In this document: positions 11,147-22,145 of the stretch, piece after piece
Position numbering within the stretch: the stretch's first letter is position 1
How the letters are laid out: every line of letters starts with the position of its first letter
Assembly: GCF_905475465.1 (NCBI RefSeq)
Contig: NC_062250.1
Location: forward strand, 4,610,501 to 4,674,500
DNA length: 64,000 nucleotides
Direction of reading: 5' to 3'
Source: Pieris napi
Taxonomy: Eukaryota > Arthropoda > Insecta > Lepidoptera > Pieridae
Made by a program: the position numbers and the translations under genes
The notes under the pieces: generated by a model
Database searches by the model: none
What the model saw: only the letters and a program-made list of their open reading frames with translations
Told to the model about the DNA's origin: nothing

Positions 11147-11290
11147 TTGAAGTGAAACTTCTTTAGGCGCATGAGGGTAACATTTTTACGGAACGTCACG
11201 AAGATGCAGCGTTTTTGTCGAAGGAAAGGGAAAGAGCGATTGAGACCGATTGAGAGAGAGTGAGAAGGGTGAATTACCTTATAGAAAGTC
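11147..11290 (-). mobile_element. Fragment related to inverted-repeat family A
   Basis: GAAGTGAAACTTCTTTAGGC followed by GCATGAGGGTAAC and TTTTTACG aligns with the reverse complement of the right end of family A copies (GAAGTTATACTTCTTTAGGC, then GCG, TGAGAGTGAAA and TTTTACG). This places a diverged relative here in the opposite orientation. The far end was not found, so the extent is approximate. Confidence 0.5.
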
Positions 11291-12078
11291 TATTTTCAAG
11301 ATTAAAATTTCGTAAAGAGAATTTAAGAAATATTAGTCTTTTATATTTTATGCAAAATAATTTATTGAAATCTCAAATGACGAATTGTAAATTAAATGAC
11401 CACGTGTTTTTACTATCGACGAAATACATTACAAAAATTAAATTTATTATTTGTATTAATTTTCGACACTTAATATTTTAATGACAATTAAATTTATTAA
11501 ATTCCTAACATATCTTCCTTTTTCCCTCCCTCTAAGTCTTGGAAATCTAAAGTTTTAGATTTGTATAAATATGAACAAGGGTTAAAAATTAGTTTGCCAA
11601 AGAAGATTCACTTCTGACATGTGTACTTTGTACGCACGCACTTTATTATTTTAATCCGTGTATTGTCATATAATTACCGTTTGATCGAACCTTCGTACCA
11701 TTAAATTTGAAGAATCACGCAGAATAATTTATAGAAATTAAATCCATTACCGAGTCACGTCTTAATAACTGGATAATAACGACACCGTGAGCTTCAATTT
11801 AGATCAATCACTTATAATTTGCCATCACGATACCATTTATTTTAAGCCAACTTGATTGCTTAAGGGACAATTAAAATGCGCTATATCTCGTACGAGGGTC
11901 AGTCATTCCGAAAATTGGTATAAAGTTAACGGTTGGACCTCGTTATGACGAAGTATAAAACACTAATTAAACCCTTTTGTTTTAGTAAGATTGAGTTATT
12001 TAATTGATAATTGTTTGGAATATGGAACATTGTTTAAATTAAGGCATACACAAAATATAACTATTATAAAATAAAAAA
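11291..12078. other. Mostly unique sequence; 11600-11900 compositionally richer
   Basis: The first 200 bp may still belong to the family A relative. From about 11600 to 11900 base composition is more even, with homeodomain-like TAAT cores and no repeat resemblance. It is a weak candidate for conserved regulatory DNA. No gene is visible. Confidence 0.35.
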
Positions 12079-12441
12079 GGGTGCGTGTACTTATGTACGC
12101 GCGTAAGAAGTTATACTTCTTTGGCATTATTAAATATAGTTTTTGATTGCATGCAAATAATTAATTACAATTAAATAATCAATGACTGGAAAAGGAGTCA
12201 TTATAGTCAATTAAGTTCAGTTTACATTTGAAAAATTAAATAAATAAATAATTATTATTATTCTCTTACATTAAGTGTAACATAAATTCTTTTATTAATC
12301 GAATGTTGTTTTTAAATTATGTCCAATGCCGTAGCATCTTCCGTGGGCAACTTCATTCTGTTAATTTTGTGTCACGGTGCGCGCGCATCGTAAAATTTCA
12401 CTCTCATCAATTTTTCATAACGCGCCTACAGAAGTAACTTC
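12079..12441 (+). mobile_element. Inverted-repeat family A, copy 1
   Basis: The left end GGGTGCGTGTACTTATGTAC is followed by a GAAGTTATACTTCTTTGGC block. The right end is GCCTACAGAAGTAACTTC, an inverted partner of that block. The interior GTGTCACGGTGCGCGCGCAT and GTAGCATCTTCCGTGGGC is shared with copies at 22791 and 27370. About 363 bp, no transposase. Right flanks are A-rich and no target duplication is certain, so superfamily is unassigned. Confidence 0.75.
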
Positions 12442-12616
12442 AAAAAATCGTAGATATTTGAAAGTTGTAGTGATTGCGTTGTTGACAGTCTATGTTAGAA
12501 TCGTCTTGGTTTAGTACAGAGAAAGTCATCGGTAAAATAATAATTTCAAATTTCAAATTCAATAAATATTCAATGAAACTCACGCAGAAATGTACCTGTA
12601 ATTTTTCTTATATAAC

Positions 12617-12775
12617 ACAGGCAGGAGGCTCAGCTGATGTTAAGTGATAACGCCCATGGACACTCACATTGCCAGAAGGCTCGATGCGTCGGCCTTTTAA
12701 GAGATACGCTCTTTTCTTGAAGGACCCTAAGTCGAATTGGTTCAGAAATACTTCAGAGGGCACAGAATTTCTAAC
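12617..12775 (-). mobile_element. LINE-C 3' fragment, minus strand
   Basis: The plus strand reads AGGCAGGAGGCTCAGCTGAT ... GTCGAATTGGTTCAGAAATA, the antisense of the 3' end of a non-LTR retrotransposon. On the sense (minus) strand the conserved protein pattern is FPNQFD-x-x-SFK followed by K-x-RQRT. It is 5'-truncated, as usual for LINEs. Confidence 0.75.
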
Positions 12776-13337
12776 AATAACATAAATTAAAAAATATTAA
12801 ATTAGCTTCCCCGCCTACCTTTTCAAGTACATTTATCCTGATTATGTCGATGTTCAGCTAATTCCAACAAAATAATAACAGGAAGTTGTATAATAATTAA
12901 TGTCTGAATAAGCTTTATTTCTTAATCGCGTATGCCAAAATTACGGTAAAAAATACCAAATTAAATAGCAGCATATGTCAAATGAATGTTTTTCTCGCTA
13001 AAGAGCCTGGACGTCAAAGGCTTATACACGCATCTTACTTTAATTGAAGCCCGTTTTTGAGTCCACCAATACACCGCCCGCGTCATTACAGCACCTCTGA
13101 ATGTGAAATGTATGGAATTCGTATTCAATAATTTACAGGTGCGTGCGTGATTCAGATGTTTATTTAGATCGTTGTAATTGATGTTCGAAATTTAAAATTT
13201 AAAAAACGAACGAGATCTTATAGGTTTTATTAACTTCTTATTGGTTGTGTGAAAGAGCAATTTCTTCCTACTAAGATTGGGTTGACTTGGGATGCGGGGC
13301 TTCATACAAAAACGCGTATGAGAAAATCATAGACAAA
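12776..13337. other. Unique sequence, no gene seen
   Basis: About 13000-13130 is less AT-rich (CCGCCCGCGTCATTACAG). Nothing recognisable as coding or repeat. Confidence 0.4.
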
Positions 13338-13588
13338 GGGGCCTCATAGCCTAGGGTCTTATTAAGTGGCAGCTAGGTGAGGGGTACCGGGTTCGATTCC
13401 CAGTTCGAGGGCAAGTTTTAAATTAATTTAAATTTGTTCTCAGCCTTTGGGAGGGTTGTCCGGTACCGGGAGAGTGCCTAAACCGTACATGGAGGACACG
13501 GTCGAATTTCTAAAGACAAGCACGAATTATAAAAAACCTATACTTGACGCTGGCTAATGCACAAATCGTGCCAGAGCCATAAAAAAAA
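13338..13588 (+). mobile_element. tRNA-derived SINE, family S2
   Basis: It starts GGGGCCTCATAGCCTAGG with a Pol III A box (TAGCCTAGGGT, 13347-13357) and has a B box GGTTCGATTCC (13390-13400) about 33 bp on. The body continues CAGCCTTTGGGAGGGTTGTC and CATGGAGGACACGGTCG and ends in A-runs (CCATAAAAAAAA). Flanking TCATAGACA and TCATAAACA may be a slightly mutated target duplication. The tRNA-like part lacks the remaining tRNA structure, so it is not a tRNA gene. Only copy seen in the window. Confidence 0.8.
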
Positions 13589-14710
13589 GTCATAAACAGT
13601 CTTCTAACTAATTATAAAAAATTAAATATTTAAGAAATGGTATGGTTGTATGCATGAATAAACGTATGTAAGATTCCACACAAAATGTACGCAATTTGTT
13701 TTTTAATAATATTTTAATATTAAGTAATAAAATTAATCTATAGTATAATTAGAACCTAACAGTGTCCAAGTCATAATATTTTCCATTCCATTATTTTCCA
13801 ATTTGCTATGATATAGGTACTTGATGTGAAATTCTAATAAAAAGTTTGAATTATATTCTGTTCTAATTTATCCCCGATTATCCTACTGATTAAATAACTA
13901 TACCTATCCTCTTTTATTTCTTAGATAAGGAAAAAGATGTGTAGAAAAGCTGGTCTAACGTTAGTCCAAAGTTCGTTCAGTTCTGCATTCAAATTGCGCC
14001 GTTACAACTAAAATCTAGCTTATATATGGCAATTTCATTCCCCGTTTGCATAAATCTGGCGTTGTCAGTACCGTCGACGGATACAGGTGTTCTTGAAAAC
14101 AATCAGGGGTTCCTTTGGTCTGAACAAAATCTGCGCATAAAAATAGAGCATTCATTTAAAAGTAAATATTAATCGAATTGCACTTCTTATACGATTGGGG
14201 TCATATATTTAGTTCTATTAAGAACTATTTTCCGTTGAATATTCCATATCTTTTATAAAACATTATGCTATTTTTATCTACTACCTTGGAGTTTAGATTT
14301 AAATACAGGGAGTGACCATACATATATTTTTATATATAATCAATAATTTATTTTATTTAAACGGCCAGTGAGACATTTTAAATGAATAGTTTCAACTTTT
14401 AAAAAAAATACTAACCTAGATTCTAACTGGTCAGATTATTCATACAAATTGAATAATTATTGTGAAGAATAATATATTCTTGCCGTAGATATTCAAAACT
14501 AATAAAAACAAATTCAGAACTAATTCTTTAACACATGGTAGAAGAAATAATAATTTGTCACCATTTTAATCATAAAATACTCTTTGATCTACAGGATTTA
14601 TTGTAGAAACTTTCTATACAAATGTTACGATTCTCCGAATGAGTTTGCAATGAGTCCAAAATTAATATACGCGAAATAATTGTTATAACAAGGCATTATT
14701 TATTATACAG
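13589..14710. other. Unique AT-rich sequence, no gene seen
   Basis: No repeat or open frame recognised. The last bases TTTATTATACAG could serve as a splice acceptor for the next entry. Confidence 0.4.
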
Positions 14711-14866
14711 AGTGGTCCAAAACATCGCCGGACGCAGGTGTATTGTAAATACGGATGTTACACCCCATCTTATTTACAAAACATAAAAAAACTTGTTGAC
14801 CAAAAATTAAATCTCGTTCTTAATAAAGAAAACAATGGATTTCGTAAAAAAGCTAACAAGAAACTG
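14711..14866 (+). CDS. Candidate internal exon, 156 bp, phase 0 (weak)
   Basis: A pyrimidine/T-rich ATTATTTATTATACAG precedes it and GTGAGATTTTTT follows it, so both sides match splice consensus. The 52 codons between are open with no stop, and exon length is a multiple of three. The peptide begins SGPKHRRTQVYCKYGCYTP and continues into a Lys/Asn/Leu-rich segment ending KKANKKL. I recognise no domain; the CKYGC pair is the only notable motif. If real, the window lies inside a host gene and the surroundings are introns. Chance agreement of acceptor, donor and frame over 156 bp remains quite possible. Confidence 0.25.
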
Positions 14867-14939
14867 GTGAGATTTTTTAATCTATTTACTGTATAGTTTT
14901 TCTAATTGAAATTAATTTCGGGATATAGTTATAATAGAA

Positions 14940-15060
14940 CAGTGTTGGCCTAGTGGCTTCAGCGTGCGACTTTCATCCCTGAGACATCCATTGGTGCACA
15001 AAGAGCCTCTGCTCGCTATCTGTAAGACATCAAAAAACCGTCATGCAGAAATATTTTTGA
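14940..15060 (+). mobile_element. SINE S1, truncated 5' part
   Basis: Begins CAGTGTTGGCCTAGTGGC with an intact A box (TGGCCTAGTGG, 14946-14956). It then jumps from CCCTGAGA to CATCCATTGGTGCACA, which deletes the B box. Only the first ~60 bp align well. Confidence 0.7.
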
Positions 15061-15510
15061 TTTCTATGAAGTAAAAAAAAAACTTGAAATGCCGCTCTCT
15101 TCTTATAAGTTAAGTTTCTTGGTTATTATAAATAGAATTTTAAATGTGTTTTGCTGTGTGTTTCTTGAATAAAACTAAAAAGTATGTAATGTAAAACGTT
15201 CTATGGTTGCTCATGTCATGGTTGCTCATTTTACTGTTTGTATGCTTGTAATAACAGTATATTTTAAGGCTATTAGATTATAATTAATAAAGGAATAATG
15301 TGTCTGCGTAGTACATAGACTTTTATACGAGTACCTACAGCTCGTGTATCCGCTACTTTCAATACTACTATTGTTGCTATACGATATAATTATAATGACT
15401 AATTATAAAAAAAATCTTTGAGAGATTTAGCGCTAAGTCAGACTTCCATAATGTATTGGAAATTTGACATACCGGACATAGTTCGCGTTTAGTCTAGTTT
15501 TAACTTCTAA
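15061..15510. other. Unique AT-rich sequence, no gene seen
   Basis: Nothing recognised. Confidence 0.4.
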
Positions 15511-15829
15511 GGGTGCGTACAGACTATGTAACATATTATATAACTTGTGTTTTATAACACGTCCACATTATGTAACCTTGTTATTCAACATTATAACATA
15601 AAACAATACTGTACACATTAGAATAACAATGCAATATAACAATGTTATATATAACCATTTTAAATAACAAAACAAAAACAAAAAAAACGTAAATGCTGGT
15701 TTCGTTCTAGCATACATATCAATAACATGTTATTATAACATGTTTTATAACATTCAGTGTCCACATTATCTGAAACATGTTGTATAGCAATGTTGTATAA
15801 CATGTTATGTTATATAGTCTGTACGCACC
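15511..15829. mobile_element. TTAA-type (piggyBac-like) MITE
   Basis: The left end GGGTGCGTACAGACTATGTA and the right end ATATAGTCTGTACGCACC are inverted repeats. TTAA follows on the right (15830-15833) and CTAA, probably a mutated TTAA, precedes on the left (15507-15510). The 319-bp body is built from AACATGTT/TATAACA motifs in both orientations and would fold extensively. CCACATTAT occurs in both halves. No coding capacity. Confidence 0.75.
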
Positions 15830-15872
15830 TTAAGATCCATCCTAATATGATGTGTATATGTGAAAAGTATTT

Positions 15873-16130
15873 TTTTAAATAGCCTTTATTCGAGTACAAC
15901 ACCAAACTACACTAAGTCCATGTTATTTATGTTTTATACAAGTACTCGACCTCCGACGGAGTGAACTCCTCCAAATACATCCACTTATCTTATTCCTCGC
16001 GACAATATTCTAATTCTGCCCCACTATTCATTTTATTCCATCTTCCCAAGTTTCTGGCGAGCGACTCTTTCTTCTTCCCTAACGGGGCCATTCCAAGTAA
16101 GAGTCTTCATCCATGTGCCATAACAAATGT
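15873..16130 (-). mobile_element. LINE ORF2 C-terminal and 3' fragment, minus strand
   Basis: The minus-strand translation contains SLARNLGRWNKMNSGAELEY, one in-frame TAA, then KWMYLEEFTPSEVEYLYKT and stop. An AATAAAGGCTATTT tail with A-run lies at the plus-strand left edge. It is the end of a non-LTR retrotransposon reading frame, 5'-truncated and inactivated. Confidence 0.7.
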
Positions 16131-16189
16131 GTAAAGTATACGAGAAAATAATAATTACAATTAATATTTTTTCGAATAAGTATTTTTAA

Positions 16190-16337
16190 TCATGCGTGGT
16201 ATTTTTAGAACTGATAAATATATATATATATGTATGTATTTTATGTGTGTGTGTATATTTAGTAACTTGTTGTAAATTTTATTTTGTAAATTTTTCAAGG
16301 AATAAATGAGGTTTAATTATTATTATTATTATTAAAT
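16190..16337 (+). mobile_element. Possible LINE 3' tail with (TTA)n
   Basis: An (AT)n/(GT)n run (about 16207-16256) is followed by AAGGAATAAATGAGGTTTAA and (TTA)6. A polyadenylation-like AATAAA followed by a trinucleotide tail suits the 3' end of an insect non-LTR element, but no coding part is attached. Confidence 0.35.
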
Positions 16338-16965
16338 AAACAAAAAGTCTATCTACTACTACAATCCGTAGCCAAGTATTCGAAAAGGAAGTATTTTAAT
16401 TGTATTTGAAATGATAGACATCAAATTTTTTTTTTATATTTTCGAGAATAATACATTCTAAATGCACTGTGGTTGTATGTACATATATAAGATGTAAGCT
16501 TAAGCTGGTAGCTGTTATATATCATATTACGTCGTTCGAAAAGTTAATTCCAAAGTCTAATATTCGTAACGAAATAGATCGCATAAAAAGATAGTCATAA
16601 TAGATAATCTGATTACGTAAAAGTGATTTCATTAAAAACTAATTCGGCTCCATTTTTTGCCCACGTCTCCGGCGACAAAAACTTAGACTGTGCCCTAATC
16701 CGAAACTAATAGCAACAATTTGTGAAGGATAACGGTGGTAAACATTTTGAGCAATTTACATTTTTATCACACGTGGAATTTTTAAATTTATTTAGCCTAT
16801 ATTAAATTAAAATAATTTAATTTATTTAACCAAATCCACATATTAGGCAACATCACATATGTAAAAATTGACTATTCCAAAGGTTTCGTTTCAAAATTGG
16901 AATACATGAGATTTTATCGTTCGTGACGTGAAAAAATATACATACATGCTCATGCTCAAGTCTAA

Positions 16966-17732
16966 AGGTCTGTTTCTCAAAGTGCGGATAAGTTCTACAT
17001 AAGTTCCAAATTAGCTTTTTATTACTTACTACCTGACCTGGCTAACTTCGTTCCGCCCTTCAACCTTATAATATCGTTGTTACTTTAATTTAACTTATTT
17101 TAGGATTTCATTAATGTTAAGTATTTCATTAATACAACTTTTTTGCAAATACAGAAATGTTATATTGCTTGCCATTGCGAGAGAAGAATGGCAGTTTTAC
17201 ACATTAGGCATCTTCTCTCTAGCGTCAATATGGCGATACTGCATGTTAAGCACTTTCTGATATCCAACATCTTTTGATCAGGATCAAAGCATGGTTATGC
17301 ATCTCACCTCAAGATCGGAATTTCTTGAACTGACACGAATTCGACGTAAAATGATGCGTAGTTTTGTCAACAGATGGCACCATATGGTTTTTGCATTCGT
17401 AAAAATAATTTATTTATTTATTGTTATTAGATATTTTGCTTATTCTGCTATTCGGGACGGAAACAAATCCAACAAATCAAACACCATGGCAATCGGTCCA
17501 GCCGTTCTCGAGTTATAAGTGTTGTAACAAACACGACTTTCTTTTATATATATAGATTGGTAGGATAAACACTATTGTTGCATTTCACGACTGTCAGATA
17601 GCGCTATTCGTCACATAAAGTCCATCATAAGTTATCAGTCCGATGAATGTCAAATAGCACGATTTATCTTCCAAATAATTTATGTGTTGCATAGCTATTT
17701 GGTACTTTATCCATACATTGTGAAACAGACCC
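16966..17732. mobile_element. TAA-type MITE family E, split by a Helitron
   Basis: The left end AGGTCTGTTTCTCAAAG and the right end CATTGTGAAACAGACCC are inverted repeats flanked by TAA (16963-16965 and 17733-17735), suggesting PIF/Harbinger. The body is 16966-17028 plus 17557-17732, interrupted by the Helitron at 17029-17556. A second, uninterrupted copy at 49195-49431 confirms the original sequence across the break. Confidence 0.85.
17029..17556 (-). mobile_element. Non-autonomous Helitron, family H4, nested in MITE E
   Basis: On the minus strand it begins TCTATATATATAAAAGAAAG and ends GAAGTTAGCCAGGTCAGGTAG, where CTAG is mutated to GTAG. It sits between A and T. Removing it rejoins ATTACTTA to TTGGTAGG exactly as in the intact copy of the host MITE. 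The body includes GGACCGATTGCCATGG and CCCGAATAGCAGAATAAGC. A 75-codon frame (17291-17518) lies inside and is not a gene. Confidence 0.88.
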
Positions 17733-18633
17733 TAAATAGTTTATATTCGAATTTCATAAAAAATTCGAATTCAATCAAATCATTAAAATAATCATAAAAT
17801 AAATATTTATCTATCCTCCGACGTTTGATGACTAGAAATAAGAACCATGTGGATAATGTCAGCTAACTATCAAAACCCGTATCACACAGTTTTTTAACTA
17901 AAGTACTATTTCACCTCTTTCTAATTGCATATTCATTGTAATGAACAGAGATAGATAACTATATAAAACGGTGCTATAATTTTTAGGTTTTCTTAATAAT
18001 TTATACATATAGTCCGCGCGTTCATTTTAAATCTGTTATACAATCAGAACAACATAAATCAAATTCCCAAAGTAAACAGAATTATTACTAATGATGAATA
18101 GATGAGTCTGTTTGTGAAAATTAATTTAACCGGAACTTTTTACTTTGTTTCTCGTATTCATCAATCAAATAGACTTACATACGCCTATCTCTCTTTAAAT
18201 GTATACAACAGTAAGGGAGACTAAAGATTTGTCGTGATACCAACCCCTTATATTTGGCCTTAGGGTAACTACGTAAAGTAATAAATTTAGATCACAGATC
18301 CATTATTCTAAGATTAAAAACATTCAATCAAATATTATTTTGACATTCGAATTTTAAATCCATTTCAATTCAGGAGTGATGTTGCTTCCTCTGACCTAAA
18401 GAGAGGATCCTTGACCAGTCTAATTACTGACTCCAGTGGCTATAGTCGATAAGTTGTATATGGAGAACGTCGGAATGACTTTGTTAACGCGCTCAGGGTT
18501 TTGTCATGAAATAAATTTTAAGGTCACTACAAAGGTAATCCAAAAATAGATAGGTACGTATAAGCTATGCCGAAGCTCTTTATTATCCATTAAATAAGTA
18601 GTAGTGAGTACAAAAAACTTATATTGTACACTT
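17733..18633. other. Unique AT-rich sequence, no gene seen
   Basis: Nothing recognised. 18380-18480 is slightly GC-richer. Confidence 0.4.
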
Positions 18634-18993
18634 GATTGAGGTACTCGATTTTAAAAAGTCCTAGGTCAACGATTGAGGTACTTGGTTTTAAAAAGACCTA
18701 GGTCAATGATTGAGGTTCTTGATTTTAAAAAGACCTAGGTCAACGATTGAGGGAGGCACTTGATTTTAAAGAGTCCTAGGTCAACGATTGAGGTACTTGA
18801 TTTTAAAAAGTCCTAGGCAACGATTGAAGTACTTGATTTTAAATTGATCTAGGTTAACGATTGAGGTATTGGTTTTAAAAAGACCTAGGTCAACGATTGA
18901 GGTACTTGATTTTAAAAAGACCTAGGTTATCGATTGAGTTACATAGTTTAAGAAGACCTAGATCAACGATTGAGGTACTTGGTTTTAAAAATA
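18634..18993. repeat. 37-bp minisatellite, about 9.7 units
   Basis: Units begin GATTGAGGTACTTG and end AGACCTAGGTCAAC. Nine full units (36, 37 or 41 bp) start at 18634, 18671, 18708, 18745, 18786, 18822, 18859, 18895 and 18932, with a partial unit from 18968. Most units carry the palindrome GACCTAGGTC or a one-base variant (TCCTAGG). Unit 4 has a 4-bp insertion (GGGAGGCACTTG). Unit-to-unit divergence indicates an array that is no longer homogenising. Confidence 0.95.
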
Positions 18994-20794
18994 CAAAGTT
19001 ATTTTAGAAAACTGAGTACGATCACACAAAGCATTTTGAACAAGTACTTTTAAGAGTATTATCAAAAAAACTCATACATCCCCTATTTAAGTAAACTTGT
19101 TATTTTAAAATATTGCTATTATACTATTATATTTAATGATGTTAACATAGTTTTTGTGCCAAAGAACAGCGATGAACTTCCCATTTCGTCTATCTTAATT
19201 TCTATATTATTGTGTAACAGTATTCGTGTATCTATGAAAAAATAATGTTCGATATGGGTTTTTAAAAAAATGATTTATATGGACTCCCGCTATTTTGTTT
19301 ACGAAGTGATCGCCATACACAAAGCATAGATCGATATCATTTCACACAAAGTGTTCGGCATGATGCGGGAATTTTGACACCAAACAGTGAACGATAACAT
19401 CTTAAAACATCCTAATGTTTTAAACAAACTCTTTTATATGGGTTAACTTAATTTTGTGAGTATAAAAGAAGTTCCTTTGAATATTTTTTTACATTTAATA
19501 TTGATTGCTCCACTTTTTCTCCCGAAGAAGCAAGTTTATCAAGATCAATTTGAGAGTATTCCGTTTTAATCGAATATATTTAAAACAAAGAATTCTTATG
19601 CTTTTTCAGTAGCTTAGTGGTGTTCTCGGAGGTAGTTTGACTCTTAGTAAAATATTAATTATTTTGAATTCACACAGACCACTTTGTAGGAACTTTAACA
19701 TTGAAACATGCAAATTTGATTACGGTACTTTGGTGAGACATTCTTCTAAGTTTCATTTTTGATTACAACCAAGTCACGGAAATAGTAGCAATAAGCAATA
19801 TGGACATATTTCCAAATAGTATTTTTAATTAATTTCATAATATGTTGCAATTATAGATGCTTTGCATAATATTAGGCTCAATGAGCTATAACCTCACAGG
19901 TGGCAGCGATTAAGCCTTGGTAACCACCTGTATGCTTTAAATTCACGACGATAGAAATTACACAAAGAAATAGTCGAAACTATATTTTTTATAAATTTTT
20001 ATTTTCATATAAATTATGAAATGATACCATACCATATTACATTCACGTTCATTCACATTGAAGGGTTAGTAGATTATAGTATAGTACATTTAATTTTTTT
20101 ATTTCTTTTTTACCTTATTTATTTTATAAGCCGTCTAGTGATCAAGGTAGCAATGTTGCTTAAACTTTAAATATTACTTTAACAGTTTACTAGTTAATGA
20201 GTATTTTATAATATTCAGAGTCAATTCCATTCAATGAATCTATAATGTAACTTACAAATCTATCATTATATTATTAGCATCGAAACTTTAATATATCATG
20301 TTATGTACGGTAATACCAGCTGTGATATTCTTAAATCAAAACGGTTTGTTACTTCCAAAAGGCCTATGTGGTCTCACACGGGCCAATAGAAGCTGATAAT
20401 TGAAATGTTATCTATATCGAGAACTCAAAGCAGGTCAACGAATCACAGGTCAGTAGAGAAGTGTCTGCTAAAAGAAATGAAGTGAAATTTCGACGCAGTT
20501 GACATGGCATGACCAAAATTTGGCATGTCTTGACAAACTTATGCCCCCAGCCCGACAGTCAATCATCATAAAGCATCATTTATACAAAAAAATTATTCAT
20601 CGATAGTAAAAGTACAAGACGCAATTAATAAGAGGGAAGTATGTCAATGTTACACCATTTTATCATGAATATATTTTGTACACAATTCATTAACACGCAA
20701 TTACAGCTTAGTTCTTAAGAAATTCCCAAAAGAAGAAGAAGAAAGAAGTTCAAAGTGTACTAATATAGTATGATTATAGCTAAATCAAGCAATT
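18994..20794. other. Unique AT-rich sequence, no gene seen
   Basis: No known repeat ends or sustained open frame. GAAGAAGAAGAAAGAAG lies at about 20733-20749. Confidence 0.4.
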
Positions 20795-20900
20795 AGCGGG
20801 AGAAAGGACAGTGGAAGTTTCTCATTTTGGAGGCCAAGGCACATTTTGGGTCGCAGAGCCAGTAGCCGCGGAGTAAATAAGTAAATATAGCTACATCATC
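20795..20900 (+). mobile_element. RTE-like LINE C-terminal fragment, plus strand
   Basis: The frame reads GQWKFLILEAKAHFGSQSQ and stops at TAG, followed by CGCGGAGTAAATAAGTAAAT. The ending EAKAHFG-x-x-SQ before a GTA/TAAA-rich tail is the C-terminus of an RTE-type element I recognise from Lepidoptera. Only about 20 codons are preserved. Confidence 0.7.
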
Positions 20901-21419
20901 TTCTGCGATAATAATTATATTTTTCGTCTATCGAGCAACCCACGCTTTTTCACAATAATACCAGTATTTTTTGTTCATTACCATTTTCAGCCTAAATTAG
21001 GAATTATTTTTCACTTTTTAGTTTGATGTGCTTTAAAAACGTATTTTTTAGTTTTTTTAAACTATTATGTATTTATGTTTTAGTTACATTTTTTTTCATT
21101 TTTTTTCGGATTATTGCATTGTCATCGATCTTTGACAGGTGCGCAAAATTTGAATTAAATCTGTCCGTTAAAAGTGGGTCAAAATCAAGTCCGAAGGAGT
21201 CGGTTACATACATACATACAGGTGAAGCTAATATAAAGCGTGTAATGAAGCATAGTCAACATAACGGGTGACTTTTTGATCCCAGGCCCTTTTCTAAAAA
21301 TTCTAATTAGTAATATAAATCTTCATCTTTTTAATTATTAGAAAACTAATTTTTAAACATTTAATTCTAATAATAACACATGACTTGCGAACTGGTAGTA
21401 AATCTAAATTTAACATCTT

Positions 21420-21490
21420 TTCTGTTGACGGTCATAAGTGTACTTGGTTACCTATATGAATAAAGTTATTTTGAATTTGAGTTTGAGTGA
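21420..21490 (+). mobile_element. LINE 3' tail (Jockey/CR1-like)
   Basis: GGTCATAAGTGTACTTGG, ATGAATAAAGTTATTTTG and then (AATTTGAGTTTGAG) form a characteristic insect LINE 3' end with an AATAAA signal and a short tandem tail. No coding part is attached. Confidence 0.6.
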
Positions 21491-21825
21491 AAGCACGAAT
21501 TAAAAAGGCCCTTTTATAAATCTTAAGAAATATTATATGCAATAAGGTATTAAAACACCTACCTATGTAAATTAATACATAATTTGAATTGGCAAACTAT
21601 TAATGAACCCACTTAAGTATTGTGTAGTGGCACTTCACTATAAGCATACTATTCAAATTAATGAAAATCGATGTCAAATTAATTCCATTCTAATTTAAAA
21701 GCTTTTACGCTAATATAAAACAGGGTTTATAGATCGCAATATAAGTTTCCAAGTTTTTAACTATAATATATAATACTCACAAAGGATAATGATTTTACAA
21801 AAATAAAATAGTATTTAGAATATTT
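21491..21825. other. Unique AT-rich sequence, no gene seen
   Basis: Nothing recognised. Confidence 0.4.
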
Positions 21826-22145
21826 ATTTATTTCGTAATCCTACAGCTAACAAAAAATATATGCTATAAACACAAACAATTATCCTAAAAATATACCCAA
21901 AGATGGAATACATAATATTTATAAAAAGGTTCAAATATTTACAAAAGGAAAAAAAAAAAATTATTCAATACATTTTAAATAATACCAAATTTGGCTGTGA
22001 TGTGTGATGGTGTAAAAGTGAAGGTATGTACGTGAATGTGTGTATGTGGGGTATGCTCATGATGTAGTTGTTTTTGCTCTATGGATATTCTTAATACTCA
22101 TTTTAACCATATTCGATAGCTTAAACAAGTCAAGGCTTAAATATT
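21826..22145 (-). mobile_element. Dispersed repeat family F, copy 1
   Basis: Aligns with 29517-29793: shared CCAAAGATGGAATACAT, AAAAAGGTTCAAA, GTGTGTATGTGGGGTATGCT and CTTAAACAAGTCAAGGCTTA. The left edge TTTATTTATTTCGTA reads as an A-rich tail on the minus strand, so the copies may be 3' ends of a LINE. No coding sequence was identified. Confidence 0.65.

Noticed and set aside
13338..13410. Possible tRNA gene
   Set aside because: A and B boxes are present but the arms do not fold as a tRNA and the homology continues as a SINE body.
17291..17518. 75-codon plus-strand ORF
   Set aside because: Inside the non-autonomous Helitron 17029-17556, on the opposite strand to the element.
18634..18993. 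CRISPR-like array
   Set aside because: Units are contiguous with no unique spacers, and the genome is eukaryotic; it is a minisatellite.
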